This document shows positions 35,773-44,284 of a DNA stretch of 64,000 bases, piece after piece. Both the position numbers and the translations under genes were made by a program. Position 1 is the stretch's first letter. Each line of letters opens with the position of its first letter. The notes under the pieces are model-generated. The model was not told the origin of the DNA, did no database searches, and saw only the letters and a list, made by a program, of their open reading frames with translations. This DNA comes from Streptomyces olivaceoviridis (lineage in GTDB: Bacteria; Actinomycetota; Actinomycetes; Streptomycetales; Streptomycetaceae): contig NZ_BMUI01000004.1 in the NCBI RefSeq assembly GCF_014650115.1, positions 372,001 through 436,000 on the forward strand, in the 5' to 3' direction.

Positions 35773-37281
35773 ATGGCGCAGTGGACCTCGGCCGTGGGGG
35801 CCGCGCAGCTCGCCCGGCTCCTCAAATCGCAACAGGACCGCCCGGCCGGCCCCGGCACCCGCCGTCCCCCCGCCTACCGCGCCCTCGCCGACGGCGTCCG
35901 GCTGCTCGTGCTGGAGGGCCGGGTCCCGGTGGCCGCGCGCCTGCCCGCGGAACGCGAACTGGCCCTGGCCCTCTCCGTCAGCCGCACCACCGTCGCGGCG
36001 GCCTACGAGGCGCTGCGCGGCGAGGGCTTCCTGGAGTCCCGGCGCGGCGCCGGCAGCTGGACCGCGGTACCGGCCGGCAACCCCATCCCCGCCCGCGGCC
36101 TGGAGCCCCTGCCGCCCGAGGCCCTCGGTTCGGTGATCGACCTCGGCTGCGCCTCGCTCCCGGCGCCCGAGCCGTGGCTCACCCGGGCGGTGCAGGGCGC
36201 CCTGGAGGAACTCCCGCCGTACGCCCACACCCACGGCGACTACCCGGCCGGGCTGCCCGCGCTGCGCTCGATGATCGCCGAGCGGTACATCGCGCGCGGG
36301 ATCCCCACGATGCCGGAGCAGATCATGGTGACGACCGGTGCCATGGGCGCCATCGACGCCATCTGCCACCTCTTCGCGGGCCGGGGCGAGCGGATCGCCG
36401 TGGAGTCCCCGTCCTACGCCAACATCCTCCAGCTGATGCGCGAGACGGGTGCCCGGCTCGTGCCCGTCGCGATGGCCGAGGGCCTGTCCGGCTGGGACCT
36501 GGACCGCTGGCGCCAGGTGCTGCGCGAGGCCGCGCCGCGGATCGCCTACGTGGTCGCCGACTTCCACAACCCCACCGGGGCGCTCGCCGACGAGGACCAG
36601 CGGCGCCGGCTGGTGGACGCGGCCCGCTCGGCCGGCACGGTGCTCGTCGCCGACGAGACGATGAGCGAGCTGTGGCTGGAGGAGGACTTCCGGGACGGCG
36701 GCATGCCCCGCCCGGTGTGCGGCTTCGACCCGGCCGGCTCCACGGTGATCACGGTCGGCTCGGCCAGCAAGGCGTTCTGGGCGGGGATGCGGATCGGCTG
36801 GGTGCGGGCGGCGCCGGACGTCATCCGCAGCCTGGTCGCCGCGCGGGCCTACGCCGACCTGGGCACGCCGGTGCTGGAGCAGCTGGCCGTGAACTGGCTC
36901 TTCAGCACCGGGGGCTGGGAGCAGGCGGTCGAGCTGCGCCGGGCGCAGGCCCGGGAGAACCGGGACGCCCTGGTGGCCGCGCTGGGCCGGGAACTGCCCG
37001 GCTGGGAGTTCGAGGTGCCCCGGGGCGGCCTGACCCTGTGGGTGCGCGCGGGCGGTCTCTCCGGGTCCCGCCTCGCGGAGGCGGGCGAACGGACGGGCGT
37101 GCGTGTCCCGTCCGGCCCTCGCTTCGGTGTCGACGGCGCGTTCGAGGGCTATGTCCGGCTTCCGTTCACCGTCGGGGGAGCGGTGGCGGACGAGGCGGCG
37201 GCTCGGCTCGCCGCCGCGGCTCGGCTGGTGGAGTCGGGGGCGACGGGGGCGGGCGAGGCGCCGAGGACGTTCGTGGCGTAG
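35773..37281 (+). CDS. MocR-type GntR regulator with aminotransferase domain (YczR-like)
   Basis: A 502-residue protein. Residues about 32-100 are a GntR winged helix (LPAERELALALSVSRTTVAAAYEALRGEGFLESRRGAGSW). Residues about 125-480 are a fold-type I aminotransferase-like domain with the PLP lysine in VGSASKAFWAG (about 332-342), the NPTG motif in DFHNPTGAL and the Asp of VADET. The domain senses PLP or an amino acid derivative rather than catalysing transamination. Position next to yczE indicates the YczR subgroup. Confidence 0.9.
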   Translation: MAQWTSAVGAAQLARLLKSQQDRPAGPGTRRPPAYRALADGVRLLVLEGRVPVAARLPAERELALALSVSRTTVAAAYEALRGEGFLESRRGAGSWTAVPAGNPIPARGLEPLPPEALGSVIDLGCASLPAPEPWLTRAVQGALEELPPYAHTHGDYPAGLPALRSMIAERYIARGIPTMPEQIMVTTGAMGAIDAICHLFAGRGERIAVESPSYANILQLMRETGARLVPVAMAEGLSGWDLDRWRQVLREAAPRIAYVVADFHNPTGALADEDQRRRLVDAARSAGTVLVADETMSELWLEEDFRDGGMPRPVCGFDPAGSTVITVGSASKAFWAGMRIGWVRAAPDVIRSLVAARAYADLGTPVLEQLAVNWLFSTGGWEQAVELRRAQARENRDALVAALGRELPGWEFEVPRGGLTLWVRAGGLSGSRLAEAGERTGVRVPSGPRFGVDGAFEGYVRLPFTVGGAVADEAAARLAAAARLVESGATGAGEAPRTFVA

Positions 37282-37380
37282 GCGGGGCGGGTTCGGGGGC
37301 TCGGATGTGTGGTCCGGGAGGACTCGGCGGCCCGGGGGCCTCGGGCGCGTGTCCGGCTGCGGGACCGTCGTGGCCGGTCG

Positions 37381-37403
37381 CCCGGTTCCCCGCGCCCCTG
37401 GGG
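37381..37403. repeat. Dispersed repeat (copy 2), GGTTCCCCGCGCCCCT
   Basis: CCCGGTTCCCCGCGCCCCTG stands 100 bp after the end of the MocR gene; related to copies at 15831 and 51003. Confidence 0.5.
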
Positions 37404-37447
37404 AGCCGCAGTCCCGTCGGCCGCGTGGTTCCGCTACCGCCAGGGCG

Positions 37448-39112
37448 CTACGAAGGCTCCGCCGCCAGGGCCTCCGCGGGGACCGGTGCCTTCCCCGCCG
37501 TCGGTTCCGAGACATCCGTCGGTTCCGAGACTTCCGTCGGTTTCGAGAGAGCCGTCGGTTTCGAGACTGGCGGCTCCTCCTCCACGGCGGTGGTCCGCGG
37601 CGGGAGCAGTTCCAGCACCGCCTGCCGGTCGGCGTCACTCGTGGCGTCGTCGTACGGGTCCGGCGTACGCGGCACCTGAAGCCGGTGCACCGGACCGGAC
37701 CCCAGCCGGGCGTACCCCCGCCCGGGCGGCACGTGCGCCATCGACGTCGTGTGCGGCGGCGCCCCCAGCACCGCCTCCACCTGTTCCGGCGCGGCGGACC
37801 CGAGCACGACACGCGCGCGCGTGTGCTGCCGTACCGCGTCGGCGAGCACCTCCGCGCTGTCGAACTGCTCGGCCACGACCACGGTCACGTTCGCCGCGCG
37901 GCCGTGCCGCAACGGCACCTGGAGCAGCGTCTGCGGGTCCTTGCGGCCGTCCGCCAGGGCGAGGTGCGCGAAGACGCTCGGGCGGTCCACCAGGATCCAC
38001 AGCGGGCGCCGGGTGTCCGGGGGCGGTGGGTCGCCCGCCTGCCGCGCCAGGTTGATCGCGATGAGCCGCCGCTCGGTCTCCCGCGCGGCCCACTCCAGGC
38101 TGGCCAGCGCCCCGGGCAGCGCGCACTCCACGGCCAGGACGGCGTTGCGTCCGGTCAGGCAGGCGTACTCGCCGGTGCCGCCGCCGTCGACGATCAGCAC
38201 GTCGCCGTACTGGAGGGCCTGGATGGCGACGGAGCGCAACAGGGTGGACGTACCGCTGCCGGGGTGGCCCATGGCCAGCAGGTGCGGCTCGGTGGAGCGG
38301 ATGCCGGTGCGCCAGACGACCGGCGGTACGTCGACCCGCTCCTCCCCGTAGGACAGGGGGAGCGTGCGCTGGACCTCGCTGGGGTCGGTGAAGCCGAGGA
38401 CTGTCTCGCCGGGGGCGGTGACGAAGCGCTGGGCGGGGATGTCGGCGGGCAGCGGGGGGAGCGCGTTGACGGTGAGCTGGTTGCCCTCCTCCTCCCACGC
38501 GAAGTGGTACTCGCGGCTCCGCCCGGCCTTCGCGGTGAGCAACTGCTCGATCCGCGCGCGGGCCGCGGGCTCGCCGTCCGGGAAGTAGGCGGGGTAGCGG
38601 ATCACGAGGTGGCCGATGCGCCCGGCGTCGTCGAACTCGTGGGCCGCGTAGGCCTTCTCCCACTCCCCGCCGTGCGCGTACAGCGGCGCCGGGTCGTCGG
38701 AGCTGGAGAAGTACGGCACCAGGGCTTCGTACAGCGCCTGGAGCCGTTGGGTCTGTGACTCGTCGGGCCCCTCGGGCGCCGACGGGGTGCGGTCCCGGCC
38801 GTGCCAGGCCGCTGCCGCCATCACCGCGATGACGGCGAGCAGCGGCCCGTACGGCATCAGGGCCACGATCAGGACCATGGAAGCCGCGAAGAACAGCAGT
38901 GGCCCGCGCTTGTCCTTGGGCGTGTCCGCCCACCTGCGCCGGCCGGCCGAGGCCAGCAGGCGCAGCCCGCGCGTCACGGTGATCAGCGGCTGGAGGACGT
39001 CGGTGGCGCTGTCGGCCGCCGTCCGGGCCAGCTCCCTGCTCCGGGCGATCTGCGTCCGGGCGATCTGGGCGCTGTCCTTGCTCAGAATGCGGGGGAGGGG
39101 GCGCCGGGCCAC
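37448..39112 (-). CDS. FtsK/SpoIIIE-like membrane ATP-binding protein with altered P-loop
   Basis: A 554-residue protein: basic N-terminus, two transmembrane segments (about 70-103), then a nucleotide-binding domain that looks FtsK-like (HLLAMGHPGSGTSTLLRS at 278-294, Walker B-like DVLIVDGG near 303-310, a Gln-rich VVVAEQFDS sensor-like part). In the Walker A motif the invariant Lys is replaced by Thr 288 (GSGTST). The C-terminus has four tandem SKPT/SEPT-type repeats. Together with the 64-aa membrane protein upstream on the same strand it may form a membrane complex. ATP hydrolysis is doubtful. GTG start 39112. Confidence 0.75.
   Translation of the reverse strand: MARRPLPRILSKDSAQIARTQIARSRELARTAADSATDVLQPLITVTRGLRLLASAGRRRWADTPKDKRGPLLFFAASMVLIVALMPYGPLLAVIAVMAAAAWHGRDRTPSAPEGPDESQTQRLQALYEALVPYFSSSDDPAPLYAHGGEWEKAYAAHEFDDAGRIGHLVIRYPAYFPDGEPAARARIEQLLTAKAGRSREYHFAWEEEGNQLTVNALPPLPADIPAQRFVTAPGETVLGFTDPSEVQRTLPLSYGEERVDVPPVVWRTGIRSTEPHLLAMGHPGSGTSTLLRSVAIQALQYGDVLIVDGGGTGEYACLTGRNAVLAVECALPGALASLEWAARETERRLIAINLARQAGDPPPPDTRRPLWILVDRPSVFAHLALADGRKDPQTLLQVPLRHGRAANVTVVVAEQFDSAEVLADAVRQHTRARVVLGSAAPEQVEAVLGAPPHTTSMAHVPPGRGYARLGSGPVHRLQVPRTPDPYDDATSDADRQAVLELLPPRTTAVEEEPPVSKPTALSKPTEVSEPTDVSEPTAGKAPVPAEALAAEPS
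37498..37569 (-). repeat. Four 18-bp tandem repeats in the ATPase gene
   Basis: Units CCGTCGGTTCCGAGACAT and variants at 37498, 37516, 37534 and 37552 encode repeats of six residues (SKPTAL, SKPTEV, SEPTDV, SEPTAG) near the C-terminus. Copy number likely varies between strains. Confidence 0.9.
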
Positions 39113-39152
39113 TGCTGTCTCCTGATGGTGCGTGCGAGCGGGGCTGGAGGGG

Positions 39153-39347
39153 TCAGAACTTGATGCCGCCCAGGAGGCTGGCCAGGCTCTCTCCTCCGGC
39201 TTTGATGCTCGGGGCGATGCCTGTGGTCGACAGGTAGAAGCCGAAGAGTGCCGACACCGTGGCGTGCGAGCCCTTCAGTCCGTCCTTGCGGAAGAACAGG
39301 AAGACGACGACGCCGAGCAGCAGCACGCCTGAGAGCGAGAGGATCAT
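39153..39347 (-). CDS. Small membrane protein, 64 aa
   Basis: One hydrophobic helix at the start (MILSLSGVLLLGVVVFLFF), a second weak one (about 29-45), then ASLLGGIKF. ATG 39347 has AGGAGG 9 bases upstream. It lies 40 bp before the FtsK-like ATPase gene on the same strand. The hydrophobic start resembles a pilin-like or holin-like peptide, but no homology is certain. Confidence 0.75.
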   Translation of the reverse strand: MILSLSGVLLLGVVVFLFFRKDGLKGSHATVSALFGFYLSTTGIAPSIKAGGESLASLLGGIKF

Positions 39348-39641
39348 TTGGGGCCTCCTGGTGTCGATGGTGGGGGACAGTCACCATGAGTTCTTCCAGG
39401 ATCACAGGATGTATCCATACGATTAAAGGTGCAACTGGGTGAAAAGCGGTGGATTTCCCTCACTCGGACGAGTGCGCCAGAACGCGATTGACCAGGCGTC
39501 TTGTCGGTGCGGTGCCCTGGGTGGGCGCTGCTGCTGATCTTTGCCTCGGGCGGATCGGGTCATGTGCCACGCGAGCCAGTACGCTGGCGATTCACTCGTA
39601 CGAAGCAGTCCCCGAATCAGCATGGAGAGGCGGTCCGGCCG

Positions 39642-40034
39642 ATGAGTGAAGTTCCCGACCCCGAGGTCGTGGAGCTGGCGACCAAGATCTTCGATCTGGC
39701 CCGGCAGGGGCAGACCGAGGCGCTCGTGGCGTACGTCGACGCGGGTGTTCCGGCCAACCTCACCAACGACCGCGGCGACTCCCTGGTGATGCTCGCCGCC
39801 TATCACGGTCACGCCGACGCGGTGCGCGCGCTGCTCGCGCGCGGCGCGGCGGCGGATCAGATCAACGACCGGGGTCAGACCCCGCTCGCGGGTGCCGTCT
39901 TCAAGGGTGAGACGGACGTCATCAAGGCCCTCCTGGAGGGCGGAGCCGATCCTTCCGCAGGCACGCCGTCGGCCGTCGACACGGCCCGGATGTTCGGCAG
40001 GACAGAGCTTCTGGAACTGTTCGGCGTCCACTGA
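39642..40034 (+). CDS. Ankyrin repeat protein
   Basis: A 130-residue cytosolic protein with about three ankyrin repeats (NDRGDSLVMLAAYHGHADAVRALLARGA, NDRGQTPLAGAVFKGETDVIKALLEGGAD, then a degenerate one). Such proteins bind other proteins. ATG 39642 is taken because of GGAGAGG upstream and the downstream MSEVPDPEVVELA; long upstream frames are not conserved. Partner unknown. Confidence 0.88.
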   Translation: MSEVPDPEVVELATKIFDLARQGQTEALVAYVDAGVPANLTNDRGDSLVMLAAYHGHADAVRALLARGAAADQINDRGQTPLAGAVFKGETDVIKALLEGGADPSAGTPSAVDTARMFGRTELLELFGVH

Positions 40035-40334
40035 CGTCGACGCGCTGACCAGGTACGACACGGAAAACGGGGGAGGCGGTACAGGGCCGCCGGAAATACG
40101 GTCGCGGCAGCACACACCGCGGGTCATCATGACGTCGTGATTCACGGACGCGATGGCTGGGCAGGTGTTGCCGCACCGCGCGGGCCGTGATGCGGTCCGC
40201 ATGGGCCACCGACGAGAGGCAGAGAGAGATGGTCTACAGCAAGCAAGAGACGGCGGGCGCTCCGACGTTGTGTCACGCGGCCAGGTAATGCGTGTTTCCC
40301 GGTTGCTTCGACGCTTGATGTGAGGCTGTTTCCC

Positions 40335-41753
40335 ATGTTCGATCCGGTCATAGCGCCCAGCGGTACGCTGCTCGGCCTGCTCCAGCGCGGCCGTGGTGAC
40401 GGCACGCTGCACGCGCTCACGGCCCCGCGCGCCGAAGCGCTCGCGGCCCTGAACCACTGTGTGCTGAGCGACCCCCGCCACGACTGGCAGGTGGAGAACC
40501 GCTCCCTGTACTACGCCCGGCTCTTCCTCGACCTGAACGGCGAGCTGGACGCCGTGGAGGCACACCTCTTCGACCCCGAGGACGTCCTCGACACGGACGA
40601 GTCCCGCACCGGCCTGGCCCTGGCCGTCCTCGGCCACCTCGCCTCCTACGGCAGGCGGGACGCCCTGGTACTGCTGCGCAGGTACGCCGCGCACGGCTCC
40701 AACTGGGCGTGGGCCCTGGACGAACTGGCCCTCAGGGACGACGACGCCGGCCTGCGCGCCCTCGCCGCCCCCGTCCTGGCCCGCTTCGCCACCGATCCCG
40801 AGGGCGAGGCCGAGCTGGCCGCCGCCGTACGCGACGCCTTCGAGCCACGGCCCTGGCGGCTGTGGGCCGAGGATCCGCGCGCATCGATCGCCACCCGGGT
40901 GCGTGCCGCCCAGGAGGCCGGCTGTTTCGACCGCTGGCAGCGGCAGATGCGGCCCACCGGCCCGCGTCCCGACTGGAGCGTCCGCGCCGTCTTCGAGTGG
41001 GCCCAGCAGGGTATGGAACGCGGCGCCGCCCTCCATGTGCCCGCCGCCCGCTGCCTGGTCGCCGTGGCCGGCCCGGAGGACCGGCCCGAGATCCTCCAGG
41101 CCGCCCGGACCGGCACCGACGGAGCCCGCTGCACCGCGCTGCGCTACCTCGCCGACAGCAACGACCGTGACGCGCTCGACCTGATCGAGGCCGCCGTCGT
41201 CGACGGGACGGCGCCCGTCGTGGAGGCCGCCGTCGACGCATTCGAACGGATGCGCAGCATCGCCGCCGTCGACCGCGCGCGCGGCTGGGCCCAGCGCCCC
41301 GACGCGCTCGGTGCCGCCGCCGGACGCATGCTCGCCTGCCGCGGCGGCGCACAGGACCGCGACCTCGTCCTCGGCGCCCTTCGCGAGGCCGTGCGCGGCG
41401 AGGGGCCGGACGCCCCCACCCTGTGGACCCTCGTCGACGGCGCCGGACGCCTCGGCATCGCCTGCGCCGCCCCCGTCCTGCGCCATGTCTACCGTGAGAC
41501 GGCCTCCTCCCATCTCCGTGGCCGCGCCGCCCGCGCGCTGGCCGCCACCGACCCCTCGTTCGCCACCGGCTTCGCCGTCGAATGCCTGTGGGACTGCGAG
41601 GAGACCACCCGTGAACTGGCCGCCCGGCACGCCGAGACCGGCGACGCCCGGGTGGTGGAGCGCCTGCGCCGTCTGGCCGCCGATCCGGCCGAGGAGGACG
41701 AGGTGCAGACCGCGGTACGCAGCCGCTTCGGGCCGGATGCGGCCTTCGGCTGA
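40335..41753 (+). CDS. HEAT-repeat-like protein
   Basis: A 472-residue Ala/Arg/Leu-rich helical protein with repeated HEAT-like helix pairs (about 95-125, 200-330, 400-440; e.g. RCTALRYLADSNDRDALDLIEAAVVDG). No catalytic motif. Either ATG 40335 or GTG 40320 may start it. Adjacent to the ankyrin gene, 300 bp away. Probably a scaffold protein. Confidence 0.8.
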   Translation: MFDPVIAPSGTLLGLLQRGRGDGTLHALTAPRAEALAALNHCVLSDPRHDWQVENRSLYYARLFLDLNGELDAVEAHLFDPEDVLDTDESRTGLALAVLGHLASYGRRDALVLLRRYAAHGSNWAWALDELALRDDDAGLRALAAPVLARFATDPEGEAELAAAVRDAFEPRPWRLWAEDPRASIATRVRAAQEAGCFDRWQRQMRPTGPRPDWSVRAVFEWAQQGMERGAALHVPAARCLVAVAGPEDRPEILQAARTGTDGARCTALRYLADSNDRDALDLIEAAVVDGTAPVVEAAVDAFERMRSIAAVDRARGWAQRPDALGAAAGRMLACRGGAQDRDLVLGALREAVRGEGPDAPTLWTLVDGAGRLGIACAAPVLRHVYRETASSHLRGRAARALAATDPSFATGFAVECLWDCEETTRELAARHAETGDARVVERLRRLAADPAEEDEVQTAVRSRFGPDAAFG

Positions 41754-41984
41754 ACCGCTCGGGACCGGACGTGAGCCTCGGCCGAGCCGCGGCTGCCGGC
41801 CCCCATCCGTACATCTGCCCCGGCGGACGAGCGCCCGCCGGGTGAACACCGGGTGACCCGCGGGTCAGGTGGTCATGACGGCCGCCTGACCCGCTCGGGT
41901 GTGCAGCCCAACGCTCATGGGACGTTCCCCGCGCCGAAAGATCGAAGTTGACGCGGGCACGTCCGGCGCGGCGACAACACCCGT

Positions 41985-43112
41985 ATGCGTGTCGTCATCG
42001 TGACCGAATCCTTTCCCCCCGATGTGAACGGCGTGGCCCACTGCGCGCTCCAGACCGCCCGGCACCTCGTAGATCGCGGTCACCTCCCGCTCGTCGTCGC
42101 CCCCGCTCCCGCGCCCGGCAGCGGCCCGGACACGGACGCCCCGTGCCCGGTCGTCCGGATCCCCTCCCTCCCGCTCCCCGGCTACCCGCAGGTCCGCGTC
42201 GCCCTCCCCAGCCGGCGCCTCGCCGCCGCCCTCGTCGCGCACCGCCCCGACGTGGTCCACCTGGCCAGTCCCTTCGTCCTCGGCGTCCGCGGCATGGCGG
42301 CCGCCGCCCGGCTCGGCATCCCCGCCGTCGCCGTCTACCAGACCGACCTGGCCGGCTACGCCCGTACCTACATGGGTGCCGGGGAGGCCGCGGCCTGGCG
42401 GCGGATCCGCTCCGTGCACGGCGCCGCCGACCGCACCCTGGCCCCCTCCAGCGCGGCCCAGTCCGACCTGGAGGAACACGGCATACCGCGGGTACGGCTC
42501 TGGCCGCGCGGCGTGGACACCGCACGTTTCCGGCCACAGCGCCGCGACGAGGCGCTGCGCCGCGAACTGGCGCCGAACGGCGAACTGATCGTCGGCTACG
42601 TCGGCCGGCTCGCCCCGGAGAAGCACGTCGAACTGCTCTCCGGAGTCTGCGGGCTGGCCGGCGTGCGGGTCGTGGTCGTCGGCGACGGACCCAGCCAGGC
42701 CCACCTGACCGAGGCCCTGCCCGGCGCCGTCTTCCTCGGCCGTCGCACCGGCGACGAACTGGCCCGGATCTTCGCCTCGCTGGACCTGTTCGTGCACACC
42801 GGCCCCTTCGAGACGTTCTGCCAGACCGTCCAGGAGGCCATGGCCAGCGGTGTCCCGGTCGTGGCGCCGGCCGCCGGCGGCCCGCTCGACCTGGTCGACC
42901 ACGGCCGTACCGGCCTGCTGGTCCCGCCGCGCGACGCCGCCGCCGTACAGGAGGCCGTCCGCGCCCTGGCCGCCGACCCCGCGCGGCGCGCCGCGTACGG
43001 CGCCACCGCCCGCGCGACGGTCGAGGGCCGTACCTGGGCCGCCGTCGGCGACCAGTTGATCGCGCACTACGACGACGTCCTCGCGAACCGGAAGACGGCG
43101 GTGGCGGCATGA
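41985..43112 (+). CDS. Glycosyltransferase family 4, mannosyltransferase-like
   Basis: A 375-residue GT-B enzyme starting MRVVIVTESFPPDVNGVAH, the opening of the MgtA/PimB-type mannosyltransferases. The donor-binding half has VGYVGRLAPEKHVELL, VVVGDGPSQ and the EX7E motif (ETFCQTVQE). It probably uses GDP-mannose. No ribosome site precedes the ATG; a TTGACG at 41948 suggests a leaderless message. Overlaps the next gene by 4 bp. Confidence 0.9.
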   Translation: MRVVIVTESFPPDVNGVAHCALQTARHLVDRGHLPLVVAPAPAPGSGPDTDAPCPVVRIPSLPLPGYPQVRVALPSRRLAAALVAHRPDVVHLASPFVLGVRGMAAAARLGIPAVAVYQTDLAGYARTYMGAGEAAAWRRIRSVHGAADRTLAPSSAAQSDLEEHGIPRVRLWPRGVDTARFRPQRRDEALRRELAPNGELIVGYVGRLAPEKHVELLSGVCGLAGVRVVVVGDGPSQAHLTEALPGAVFLGRRTGDELARIFASLDLFVHTGPFETFCQTVQEAMASGVPVVAPAAGGPLDLVDHGRTGLLVPPRDAAAVQEAVRALAADPARRAAYGATARATVEGRTWAAVGDQLIAHYDDVLANRKTAVAA

Positions 43113-44284
43113 GCGGGCAGTCCCTGCGCATCGTGCGCCTCGCGAACTTCGTCGCCCCCGCCTCCGGCGGCCTGCGCACCGCCCTGCGGGAACTCGGCAA
43201 GGGCTTCCGGGCCGCGGGCCACGAACCGGTCCTGATCGTGCCCGGCGAACGGCACACCGACCGCGACACCGAGCAGGGCCGGGTCATCACCCTGCCCGGC
43301 CCGCCGCTGCCCGGCACCGGCGGCTACCGCGTCCTCACCGACAAGCGGCGCGTCGCCGCCCTCCTGGAGGAACTGGCCCCGGACCGCCTGGAGGTCTCCG
43401 ACCGGACCACCCTGCGCTGGACCGGCCGCTGGGCCCGCCGCGCGCGCGTGCCCGCCGTGATGGTCTCCCACGAGACCGCCGACGGCGTGCTGCGGACCTG
43501 GGGCCTGCCCGAGCACCTGGCGCGGCACGCCGCCGACTCCCTCAACACCCGGACCGCGCACGTCTACTCGCGGGTCGTGTGCACCACCGAGTTCGCCGAG
43601 CGCGAGTTCGTACGCATCGGCGCGCGCAACGTCGTACGCGCCCCCCTGGGTGTCGACCTGATGGAACGGCATCCCGCGCTGCGCGACCCCGGGCTGCGTG
43701 ACCGCTACGCGCGCGGGGACGAGGCGCTGCTCGTGATGGCGTCCCGGCTGTCCGTCGAGAAGCGCCCCGGCACGGCCCTGGACGCCCTGGAGGCGCTGTT
43801 GCGGCGCGGACGGCGGGCGGTGCTCGTGGTGGCCGGGGACGGGCCGCTGCGGGCCCGGCTGGAGCAGCGCGCCCGGGACCGGGGGCTCCCCGTGGCCTTC
43901 CTCGGGCACGTCTCCGACCGGACGGCCCTCGGCGGGCTCCAGGCGTCCGCCGACGTGTGCCTCGCGCCCGGGCCCGCCGAGACCTTCGGACTGGCCGCGC
44001 TGGAGGCCATGGCGTGCGGCACCCCCGTGGTCGCGAGCGCCTCCTCCGCGCTGCCCGAGGTGATCGGGTCGGCGGGGGCCACCGCGGCGGGCGGCGGAGA
44101 GGCGTTCGCGGACGCCGTGGAACTGCTGCTGGACCGCGCCGAGCCCGAGCGGCGGGAAGCGGCACGCGCGCGTGCGGAGTGCTTCGGCTGGGGAACCGCC
44201 GTGGAAGCCTTCCTGGCGGCCCACGACACGGAGGTGCTGCGCCACGCCGACGCCCGGCCCGCCGTACCGGAGGGTGTGGCATGA
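43109..44284 (+). CDS. Second glycosyltransferase family 4 protein
   Basis: A 391-residue GT-B enzyme with GGLRTALRELGKGF near the start, LSVEKRPGTALDALEALL, VVAGDGPLR and the EX7E motif in ETFGLAALE. Specificity may differ from the upstream enzyme, which has a different acceptor half. ATG 43109 overlaps the first gene's stop (ATGA), and its own stop overlaps the SGNH gene ATG. The three products probably build one glycolipid or glycan. Confidence 0.88.
   Translation: MSGQSLRIVRLANFVAPASGGLRTALRELGKGFRAAGHEPVLIVPGERHTDRDTEQGRVITLPGPPLPGTGGYRVLTDKRRVAALLEELAPDRLEVSDRTTLRWTGRWARRARVPAVMVSHETADGVLRTWGLPEHLARHAADSLNTRTAHVYSRVVCTTEFAEREFVRIGARNVVRAPLGVDLMERHPALRDPGLRDRYARGDEALLVMASRLSVEKRPGTALDALEALLRRGRRAVLVVAGDGPLRARLEQRARDRGLPVAFLGHVSDRTALGGLQASADVCLAPGPAETFGLAALEAMACGTPVVASASSALPEVIGSAGATAAGGGEAFADAVELLLDRAEPERREAARARAECFGWGTAVEAFLAAHDTEVLRHADARPAVPEGVA

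Noticed and set aside
34195-37812. A 1205-codon minus-strand frame covering the glycerophosphodiesterase and the MocR gene
   Set aside because: Only its last 258 codons form the real gene starting at GTG 34971; the rest is antisense to the MocR gene and has an Arg/Ser-rich nonsense composition.
41854-41867. Palindrome TGACCCGCGGGTCA upstream of the first GT4 gene
   Set aside because: It is 118 bp from the start and short GC palindromes are frequent here; there is too little support to call it an operator.
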